Shown: one piece after another, positions 58,034-64,000 of the stretch
Numbering within the stretch: position 1 is the first letter of the stretch
How the letters are laid out: each line of letters starts with the position of its first letter
Assembly (NCBI GenBank): GCA_027489295.1
Contig: JAIYAA010000279.1
Location: 1-64,000 of the forward strand
Length of the DNA stretch: 64,000 nt
From: Sphingomonadales bacterium
GTDB lineage: Bacteria > Pseudomonadota > Alphaproteobacteria > Sphingomonadales > Sphingomonadaceae
Direction of reading: 5' to 3'
Translations under genes and position numbers: made by a program
Notes under the pieces: generated by a model
Told to the model about the DNA's origin: nothing
Database searches by the model: none
The model's input: only the letters and a program-made list of their open reading frames with translations

Positions 58034-58690
58034 ATGGGTGAACTGATCGCGATCGAAGGCGCAGACGGCGTCGGAAAGAACACCGCCGCAAAGGGGCTGT
58101 GCGCCGCGCTGCAGGCGTCGGGCCGCACCGCCACCGTGCTCGGTTTTCCGCGCTACGGGCAGACCGTCGCCGGGGTGACGATCGGCAAGATGCTCGCGGG
58201 CGAGCTGCCGGTTCCCGTCAGCCCCCATGCCGCCGCCGTGCTGTACGCGCTCGACCGCTTCGAGTGGCGCGATGCGCTGCTGGAGGCACAGGCGACCCAT
58301 GACGTGGTGGTGCTCGATCGCTACATCGCCTCGAACATGGCCTATCAGGGCGCCAAGCTGGGCGGCGACGAGGGCCGTGCGCTGATGGACTGGATCCTCA
58401 CGCTCGAGACCGGCCAGTTCGGCCTGCCCCGCCCGCGCGTGTCGATCTATCTCGACACGCCCTGGGACCTCGCCCGCGAACTGATCCTGCAAAAGGCGCA
58501 GCGCAGCTACACGACCCGCAGCTTCGACGAATATGAGGCCGATATTGCGCTCCAGCAGCGCGTGCGCGGCAATTACGAAACGATCGTCGCGGCCGATCTG
58601 CTCGGCCCGTGGCGCGTCGTCCGGGCGAGCGACGGCGGTGCCATGCGTGCACCGCAAGCCATCGTGGACGAAATCATCTCTCATATTTGA
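58034..58690 (+). CDS. Thymidylate kinase-like protein
   Basis: The 218-residue protein has a P-loop EGADGVGKNTAAKGL, VVVLDRYIASNMAYQGAKL with the DRY-type motif, and a lid-like region LARELILQKAQRSY. The P-loop has Lys-Asn-Thr where Lys-Ser/Thr-Thr is usual. It phosphorylates dTMP to dTDP if typical. Start is ATG with modest ribosome site. Symbol tmk is not given because paralogues occur. Confidence 0.8.
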   Translation: MGELIAIEGADGVGKNTAAKGLCAALQASGRTATVLGFPRYGQTVAGVTIGKMLAGELPVPVSPHAAAVLYALDRFEWRDALLEAQATHDVVVLDRYIASNMAYQGAKLGGDEGRALMDWILTLETGQFGLPRPRVSIYLDTPWDLARELILQKAQRSYTTRSFDEYEADIALQQRVRGNYETIVAADLLGPWRVVRASDGGAMRAPQAIVDEIISHI

Positions 58691-58746
58691 AAATTGGCGC
58701 GGCACGCGTATTTCCCGCGCTTGACATTTGCGTTCGTGGAGCAGCA

Positions 58747-59922
58747 ATGGTAGCGCTATCACAACCTGAAACGAAATTGGCGAGAGGTCCCTTGGAAGCG
58801 CTTCGTGACATGCTGCCTGCCGATCATGCGCAGGCGATCCTGGTCGGCCGTATGCAGACCCCCGCCGGCCCCAGCCCGGTACTCCTCCGTGACGGCCAGG
58901 TGATCGACGTATCGGCGACCGCGTCGACCGTCGCCGACCTGATGGAGCGCGACGATATCGCCACGCTGACCGGCACCGCGCTGTGCAGCGTCGAGGCGCT
59001 GGGCACCGAGTCGGCGCCGCAGATTCTGGCACCTGTCGACCTGCAATGCGTGAAGGCTGCCGGCGTCACCTTCGCGGTTTCGGCGCTGGAGCGCGTGATC
59101 GAGGAGCGTGCCCGCGGCGATTCTGCGCGCGCCGCCGAGATTCGCGGCGACCTGGAAGCCAAGGTCGGCTCGGGCATCCGATCGGTCGTCCCCGGCACCG
59201 CCGAAGCCGCCGCGCTCAAGGCCGCGCTGATTGATGCCGGCATGTGGTCGCAATATCTCGAAGTCGCGATCGGGCCGGACGCGGAAGTGTTCACCAAGGC
59301 GCCGGTGCTCTCGGCGATGGGCTGGGGCGCCGAGATCGGCATCCGCTCGGACAGCGACTGGAACAATCCCGAGCCGGAAGTGGTGCTGGTGGTCGACCGG
59401 AACGGCACCATCAAGGGCGCGACGCTCGGCAACGACGTCAACCTGCGCGACTTCGAGGGCCGCAGCGCGCTGCTGCTCGGCAAGGCGAAGGACAACAACG
59501 CCTCGACCGCGATCGGCCCGTTCATCCGCCTGTTCGACGAAACCTTCACCATGGACGATGTGCGCAGCGCCGTGGTCGACCTCACCATCGACGGGCCGGA
59601 GGGCTATCGCCTCTCGGGCACCAACAAGATGAGCGAGATCAGCCGCGATCCCACCGAGCTGGTCCGCCAGACGCTGAGCGAGCACCAGTATCCGGACGGC
59701 TTCGCGCTGTTCCTTGGCACGCTGTTCGCGCCGGTGCAGGATCGCGACCATCCCGGCCGCGGCTTCACCCACAAGCCGGGCGACATCGTCCGCATCTCGA
59801 CGCCGAAGCTCGGCACGCTCGTCAACCGCGTCACCACGTCGAAGGCAGCCGCGCCCTGGACGTTCGGCATCCGCGATCTGATGCGCAACCTCGCCGCCCG
59901 CGGCCTTCTCTCGAACTCGTAA
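58747..59922 (+). CDS. FAH-family 2-keto-3-deoxy-pentonate dehydratase (XylX-like)
   Basis: The 391-residue protein belongs to the fumarylacetoacetate hydrolase superfamily: VTFAVSALERVIEERA, GDVNLRDFEGR-like NDVNLRDFEGRSALLLGKAK, SWNNPEPEVVLVVDR-like segment and GPFIRLFDE. With the adjacent SDR, lactonase and IlvD/Edd genes it matches XylX of the Caulobacter xylose pathway, which dehydrates 2-keto-3-deoxy-xylonate. An arabinose variant is possible. Confidence 0.75.
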   Translation: MVALSQPETKLARGPLEALRDMLPADHAQAILVGRMQTPAGPSPVLLRDGQVIDVSATASTVADLMERDDIATLTGTALCSVEALGTESAPQILAPVDLQCVKAAGVTFAVSALERVIEERARGDSARAAEIRGDLEAKVGSGIRSVVPGTAEAAALKAALIDAGMWSQYLEVAIGPDAEVFTKAPVLSAMGWGAEIGIRSDSDWNNPEPEVVLVVDRNGTIKGATLGNDVNLRDFEGRSALLLGKAKDNNASTAIGPFIRLFDETFTMDDVRSAVVDLTIDGPEGYRLSGTNKMSEISRDPTELVRQTLSEHQYPDGFALFLGTLFAPVQDRDHPGRGFTHKPGDIVRISTPKLGTLVNRVTTSKAAAPWTFGIRDLMRNLAARGLLSNS

Positions 59923-59929
59923 GGTGTCC

Positions 59930-60727
59930 ATGTCGCAAGCCGATCTCCAGCAGGGCCCGATTCCGGCCGCTGAGCGTGCCGTCTATCCGAGCCTTAGGGC
60001 CAAGCGGGTCCTGATCACCGGGGGTGGTTCGGGGATCGGCGCCGGGCTGGTCGAAGGGTTCGTCCGCCAGGGTGCGGACGTGACCTTCTTCGACATCGCC
60101 GAGGACGATTCCAAGGCGCTGGTCGCCAGCCTGTCGGACGCCGCGATCGCGCCGCGATTCTACAAGGTCGACCTCACCGACGTCCGCGGCGCGCAGGCGC
60201 AGGTGCAGGCGCTGATCGACGCCGAGGGCGGCTTCGACGTGCTGCTCAACAATGCCGCCAATGACGACCGCCACACGATCGAGCAGGTGACCCCGGAGTA
60301 CTGGGACAACCGCATGAACGTGAACCTGCGCCACCAGTTCTTCATGGCGCAGGCGGTGATCCCGGCGATGAAGGCCAAGCGCGCGGGCGTGATCATCAAC
60401 CTCGGCTCGATCTCGTGGCACCTGGCTCTCGAGGAGCTGACGCTCTACCAGACCGCCAAGGCCGCCATCGAAGGCCTCACCCGCAGCCTGGCGCGCGAGC
60501 TGGGCCCGGACGGCATCCGTTCGGTCTGCATCGTCCCCGGCAACGTCAAGACGCCGCGCCAGATGAAGTGGTACACGCCCGAGGGCGAGGCCGAGATCGT
60601 CAAGGCGCAGTGCCTGCCCGGTCGCCTCGTGCCCGACGATATCGCCGCAGCCGCACTGTTCCTTGCATCCGACGACGCCCGGCTGATAACGAGCCACGAA
60701 TTCTTCGTGGATGCAGGCTGGAGATAA
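59930..60727 (+). CDS. SDR sugar dehydrogenase (xylose dehydrogenase XylB-like)
   Basis: The 265-residue protein is a classical short-chain dehydrogenase: ITGGGSGIGAGL (cofactor loop), DVLLNNAANDD, INLGSISWHLA (Ser) and YQTAKAAIEG (Tyr and Lys). In this cluster it most likely oxidises D-xylose to xylonolactone with NAD. Its ATG follows the previous stop by seven bases. Confidence 0.8.
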   Translation: MSQADLQQGPIPAAERAVYPSLRAKRVLITGGGSGIGAGLVEGFVRQGADVTFFDIAEDDSKALVASLSDAAIAPRFYKVDLTDVRGAQAQVQALIDAEGGFDVLLNNAANDDRHTIEQVTPEYWDNRMNVNLRHQFFMAQAVIPAMKAKRAGVIINLGSISWHLALEELTLYQTAKAAIEGLTRSLARELGPDGIRSVCIVPGNVKTPRQMKWYTPEGEAEIVKAQCLPGRLVPDDIAAAALFLASDDARLITSHEFFVDAGWR

Positions 60728-60728
60728 G

Positions 60729-61622
60729 ATGACCGACAAGGTGGTGGTTTCGGCGCCGGAGAGCGTGTGGGGGCTCAGCGCCCCGCTTCTCGAAGGCCCG
60801 GTGTGGGTGGAGCGCGACGCGGCCTTGTGGTTCGTCGACATCAAGAGCCACAAGATCCACCGCCTTGATCCCGCCACCGGCGACAAGGCGAGCTGGGATG
60901 CACCCGCCCAGGTCGGCTTCGCGCTTCCGGCGGCCAGCGGTGGCTTCGTCGCGGGACTGCAGACCGGCCTCGCCAAGTTCGATCCCGCCGACGGTAGCTT
61001 CGTGCCCCTGGTCGACCCCGAGCCCGAACTGCCCGGCAACCGCCTGAACGACGGCACCGTCGATCCGGAAGGCCGTCTCTGGTTCGGCACGATGGACGAC
61101 GGCGAGAGCGACGCTACCGGCACCATCTACCGGCTCGCGGCGGACGGGACCTGCGTGGCATCGGCCCCCAAGGTCTCGATCACCAACGGCCCGGCGGTCT
61201 CGCCCGACGGCAAGACGCTCTACCATGTCGATACGCTGGGCGCGGTGGTCTATGCCTGCGACATCGATGCGGACGGCGCGCTGGTGAACCGCCGCGAATT
61301 CGTGCGCATCGCCGAGGGCGAAGGCTTCCCCGACGGGCCCTGCGTCGACAGCGAAGGCTTTGTGTGGGTGAGCCTATATGCAGGCTCGGAAGTCCGCCGC
61401 TATTCGCCGGCGGGCGAACTGGTCGAGACGGTCCCCTTCCCCGTGGACGCGATCACCAAGATCGCATTCGGTGGCCCGGACCTGAAGACCGTGTTCGCCA
61501 CCACCGCCAACAAGCACCTTTCCGCCGAAGACAAGGCCGCGCGGCCGACCTCGGGCGACCTGTTCAGCTTCCGCGTCACCGTGGCAGGCCAGCCGGGATC
61601 GATGATCCGCGTAGGGGCCTGA
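60729..61622 (+). CDS. SMP-30/gluconolactonase-family sugar lactonase (XylC-like)
   Basis: The 297-residue beta-propeller protein has LEGPVWVERDAALWFVDIK, GNRLNDGTVDPEGRLWFGTM, ITNGPAVSPDGKTLYHVD and GFPDGPCVDSEGFVWVSLY, the metal-binding loops of the SMP-30 family. It would open xylonolactone to xylonate. The ATG lies one base after the dehydrogenase stop. Confidence 0.85.
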   Translation: MTDKVVVSAPESVWGLSAPLLEGPVWVERDAALWFVDIKSHKIHRLDPATGDKASWDAPAQVGFALPAASGGFVAGLQTGLAKFDPADGSFVPLVDPEPELPGNRLNDGTVDPEGRLWFGTMDDGESDATGTIYRLAADGTCVASAPKVSITNGPAVSPDGKTLYHVDTLGAVVYACDIDADGALVNRREFVRIAEGEGFPDGPCVDSEGFVWVSLYAGSEVRRYSPAGELVETVPFPVDAITKIAFGGPDLKTVFATTANKHLSAEDKAARPTSGDLFSFRVTVAGQPGSMIRVGA

Positions 61623-61627
61623 GCCCA

Positions 61628-61660
61628 AATTCCTCCCCCAGCCACGCTGGGGGAGGAATT
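61628..61660. terminator. Bidirectional terminator hairpin
   Basis: AATTCCTCCCCCAGC (61628..61642) and GCTGGGGGAGGAATT (61646..61660) form a perfect 15-bp stem with a CAC loop. It lies between the convergent lactonase and TetR genes, five bases from each stop region. A-rich and T-rich ends on both strands fit terminators for both directions. Confidence 0.85.
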
Positions 61661-61665
61661 GGATC

Positions 61666-62289
61666 TTATTGATACATCGCCTTGGTGAGCCCCGCGATGC
61701 CGCCCCGCACCCGCTCCCAGCCAGCGTCGCCCTGCAGGTCCAGCCCCAGGAACCGCCCGCTGGTGGCGCCGGACAGCACCAGTTGCTGGATCGAAGCGAT
61801 CAGCAGCGCATTGAGCATCGGCGCGTCGATCCCCGCCGGCCGCTGCAGCGTGCCGCGCTCGCGGGTGATCCAGGCGCTCAGCGCCTTGCCGCGCGCTTCG
61901 GTGAAGGCGTTGGCGAGCGTGGAGGGCGCCGACAGCTCCCATGCGAGGATCCTCTGCGCGAGCGGGTCGCTGCGCAGCGCATCGAGCAGCGCCACCGCCA
62001 CCCGCGCCATCATCTCGGCATAGCTGGCGGGCGGCGGCACGTTCTCCGGCCGCACCAGCGCGGTTTCCATCCAGGCGGAAACGTCGGCGGCAATCGCCTC
62101 GGCAAGGCCGTCCATCCCGCCGAAATAGCGGTAGATCAGCTGCTTGTCGTAGCCCGAGGCGCGCGCGATCGCGTTCACGCCCCAGCGGGCGAAGCCCTGC
62201 TCCGCCAGCAGCCGCTTGGCCGCTTCGAGAATTACCCCCCGCGTATTGGCCGCATTGCGCAGCCGTTTCGCCGGTGCCCCTTCGCTCAC
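61666..62289 (-). CDS. TetR-family regulator
   Basis: The 207-residue protein has the TetR N-terminal HTH (ANTRGVILEAAKRLLAEQGF, INAIARASGYDKQLIYRYFG) and a helical ligand domain. It sits inside the pentose cluster between the lactonase and dehydratase genes, so it may control them in response to a sugar acid; the ligand is not known. Confidence 0.85.
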   Translation of the reverse strand: MSEGAPAKRLRNAANTRGVILEAAKRLLAEQGFARWGVNAIARASGYDKQLIYRYFGGMDGLAEAIAADVSAWMETALVRPENVPPPASYAEMMARVAVALLDALRSDPLAQRILAWELSAPSTLANAFTEARGKALSAWITRERGTLQRPAGIDAPMLNALLIASIQQLVLSGATSGRFLGLDLQGDAGWERVRGGIAGLTKAMYQ

Positions 62290-62426
62290 GCTGTCCCCTT
62301 CCCCTTGGTTGGCGGAAGGTTAACTATCACTGATGGGTGACACTTGCCATCTCCGGAATGGGCCGGAGGTGGGGGCCGCAGCCCGAAAGAAGAAAGGGCG
62401 GGAACGCTGTCCCCACCCCTTCCTGA

Positions 62427-64000
62427 TCAATGGTTGTGCCGCGGCACCTTCAGCCCCGTGCCGCGATATTTGGTCGCGAACTCGAGCACGCCGCCTTCGT
62501 GCAGCTGGCCCGACTTCTCGCGGTACAGTTCTTCCCACGGCGTATTGCTCGGCGGGACCGGTGGCGCGGGTTCGCCCTTGCGGCGGGCGATCTCGTCCGC
62601 CTCGACCAGCGCGTCGACGCGGCCCTTGTTGAGGTCGATGCGAACCACGTCGCCGGTGCGCAGCCAGGAAAGCCCGCCGCCCGCCGCGCTCTCCGGCGAG
62701 GCGTTGAGGATCGACGGGCTGTCCGACGTGCCCGACTGGCGGCCGTCGCCCAGCGTCGGCAGGCTCTGGATGCCCTTCTGGAGCAGCGCGTCGGGCGGCT
62801 GCATGTTGACCACCTCGGCCGAGCCCGGCCAGCCGAGCACGCCTGCACCGCGGATCACCAGGATGCAATTGTCGTCGATTTCGAGCGCCGGATCGTTGAT
62901 CCGGTGGTGATAGTCGTCCGATCCGTCGAACACCACCGCGCGGACCTCGAACACGCCCTCCTGCCCCGGCGTGGACAGATAGCGCGCGCGGAAGGCGTCC
63001 GAGATCACGCTGGTCTTCATGATTGCCATGTCGAACAGGTTACCGGTAAGCACCAGGAAACCGGCCTTCTCCATCAGCGGCTTGTCGAGCGGGAAGATAA
63101 CGTCCGCGTCCAGCACGCGTGCGCCTGCGACGTTCTCCGCCATGGTGCGGCCGGTGCAGGTGGCGATGCCGCCGTCGAGAATGCCGGCCTCGACCAGCAG
63201 CTTGAGCACTGCGGGGATGCCGCCGGCGCGGTGGAAGCGCTCGGAAAGATATTGCCCCGCCGGCTGCATGTTGACGATCAGCGGCAGGTCGTAGCCGGTC
63301 TGCCAGTCCTCGGGGGTGATGGTGATTCCGGCATGCGCGGCCATCGCGTTGAGGTGCGGCTGGGCGTTGGTGGACCCGCCGATCGCGGTCAGCAGCTTGA
63401 TCGCGTTGAGGAAGCTCTGCTTCGACAGGATCTTGGACGGGCGCAGATCCTCATAGGCCATCTCGACGATGCGCTTGCCCGTCTCATAGGCGATCTGCCC
63501 GCGCTCGCGATACGGCGCCGGGATCATCGCGCAGCCGGGGAGCGACATGCCCAGCCCCTCGGCGAGGCTGTTCATCGTCGAGGCGGTGCCCATGGTGTTG
63601 CAATGGCCCGAGGACGGCGCGCTTTCCATCGCGCGGCGTAGGAACTCGGCCTCGTCGATCTCGCCCGCCGCCATCTTGCGGCGGCTGCGCCAGATCACCG
63701 TGCCCGAGCCGACCAGCTCGCCTTCGTGCCAGCCGTCGAGCATCGGCCCGCCCGACAGGACGATCGCCGGGATGTCGACGGTGGAGGCGGCCATCAGCGA
63801 CGAGGGCGTGGTCTTGTCGCAGCCGGTGGTGAGGATCACCGCGTCGATCGGATAGCCGTTGAGGATCTCGACCAGGCCCAGATAGGCGAGGTTGCGGTCG
63901 AGCGCGGCGGTCGGCCGCCGGCAATTCTCGAAGATCGGGTGGAGCGGGAACTCCATCGGGATGCCGCCCGCCGCGAGGATGCCTTCGCGGGCGCGCTTCA
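62427..64000 (-). CDS. IlvD/Edd-family dehydratase (xylonate dehydratase XylD-like), partial
   Basis: The frame continues past the right edge: the codons beyond 63956 read KRAREGILAAGGIP, the typical N-terminal region, so the start is outside the window. Visible blocks include LTTGCDKTTPS and SGHCNTMGTASTMNSLAEGLG (iron-sulfur cysteines), TAIGGSTNAQPHL, and NMQPAG. The C-terminal part (GRQSGTSDSPSIL, WLRTGDVVRIDL) matches sugar-acid dehydratases rather than IlvD. In this cluster it probably dehydrates D-xylonate. Confidence 0.85.
   Translation of the reverse strand, partial: KRAREGILAAGGIPMEFPLHPIFENCRRPTAALDRNLAYLGLVEILNGYPIDAVILTTGCDKTTPSSLMAASTVDIPAIVLSGGPMLDGWHEGELVGSGTVIWRSRRKMAAGEIDEAEFLRRAMESAPSSGHCNTMGTASTMNSLAEGLGMSLPGCAMIPAPYRERGQIAYETGKRIVEMAYEDLRPSKILSKQSFLNAIKLLTAIGGSTNAQPHLNAMAAHAGITITPEDWQTGYDLPLIVNMQPAGQYLSERFHRAGGIPAVLKLLVEAGILDGGIATCTGRTMAENVAGARVLDADVIFPLDKPLMEKAGFLVLTGNLFDMAIMKTSVISDAFRARYLSTPGQEGVFEVRAVVFDGSDDYHHRINDPALEIDDNCILVIRGAGVLGWPGSAEVVNMQPPDALLQKGIQSLPTLGDGRQSGTSDSPSILNASPESAAGGGLSWLRTGDVVRIDLNKGRVDALVEADEIARRKGEPAPPVPPSNTPWEELYREKSGQLHEGGVLEFATKYRGTGLKVPRHNH

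Noticed and set aside
59831..61126. 431-aa minus-strand frame over the pentose genes
   Set aside because: Antisense to two well-supported enzyme genes; shadow composition.

Overview
The window looks like a chromosomal segment of a GC-rich alphaproteobacterium of the Sphingomonas type. This is inferred from a PEPxxWA-CTERM protein, a flagellar cluster with flbT, a Caulobacter-style xylose dehydrogenase/lactonase/dehydratase cluster, and prophage families common in sphingomonads. No database search was run; all functions are read from motifs and gene order.

About 45 kb (2066..47134) is an apparently intact, HK97/lambda-like siphovirus prophage in the 3' end of a tRNA-Lys(TTT) gene (47121..47196). 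The tRNA 3' end and the far end share an exact 14-bp core (TGGTGGGTCCGCCG). Left of the prophage, 178..2079 is a decayed older element in the same site. It keeps a second core-like repeat, a diverged copy of the prophage's terminal HTH gene, an integrase-proximal end almost identical to that of the live prophage, and a PEP-CTERM gene.

Phage layout, from the tRNA leftward. (1) Integration and cargo, 42963..46954: AlpA-type excisionase, a small protein plus a dGTPase-family HD protein, a P4-type tyrosine integrase, and an intact fusion of an integrase N-terminal domain to a GIY-YIG nuclease domain. (2) Rightward early operon, 39698..42976: small proteins, TraR/DksA-like protein, DNA-methyltransferase-like protein and secreted nuclease, interrupted by an AT-richer antisense membrane-protein gene. 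(3) Immunity switch, 38277..39655: LexA-like CI, Cro-like gene, HIRAN protein and three TGTGA-N4-TCACA operators. (4) Leftward early operon, 32789..38474: tandem-HTH protein, GapR-like DUF2312 protein, DUF1064 nuclease, DUF1376 replication protein with internal iterons, and last a NusG paralogue in the position lambda gives to Q. (5) A control region (32260..32695) with twin palindromic operators, a leader micro-ORF, a hairpin and a small HTH gene. (6) Leftward late operon, 32252 down to 4957: HNH, terminase, portal, protease, capsid, head-tail joining, tail tube, G/GT tail chaperones with a canonical GGGAAAG frameshift site, a 1853-aa tape measure, tail-tip proteins, a holin/endolysin/Rz/embedded-Rz1 lysis cassette, a winged-helix protein and an SGNH esterase. 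(7) Conversion genes at the far end, 2509..4945: HTH protein, acyltransferase-3 (O-antigen acetylase type) and small ORFs.

Right of the tRNA is ordinary chromosome: folK, a family-5-like uracil-DNA glycosylase, flgL-flgK-flgE (leftward), flbT-fliI-fliJ-lytic transglycosylase (rightward), a divergent sigma-70 family factor, a hypothetical gene, a thymidylate-kinase-like gene, and a Weimberg-type pentose cluster (FAH-family xylX-like, SDR xylB-like, SMP-30 lactonase xylC-like, TetR regulator, IlvD/Edd dehydratase xylD-like cut by the window edge).

The most unusual items are the DUF4102/GIY-YIG fusion beside the integrase, the dGTPase cargo, the NusG paralogue ahead of the late operon, the four-fold HTH protein and the layered attachment-site remnants.
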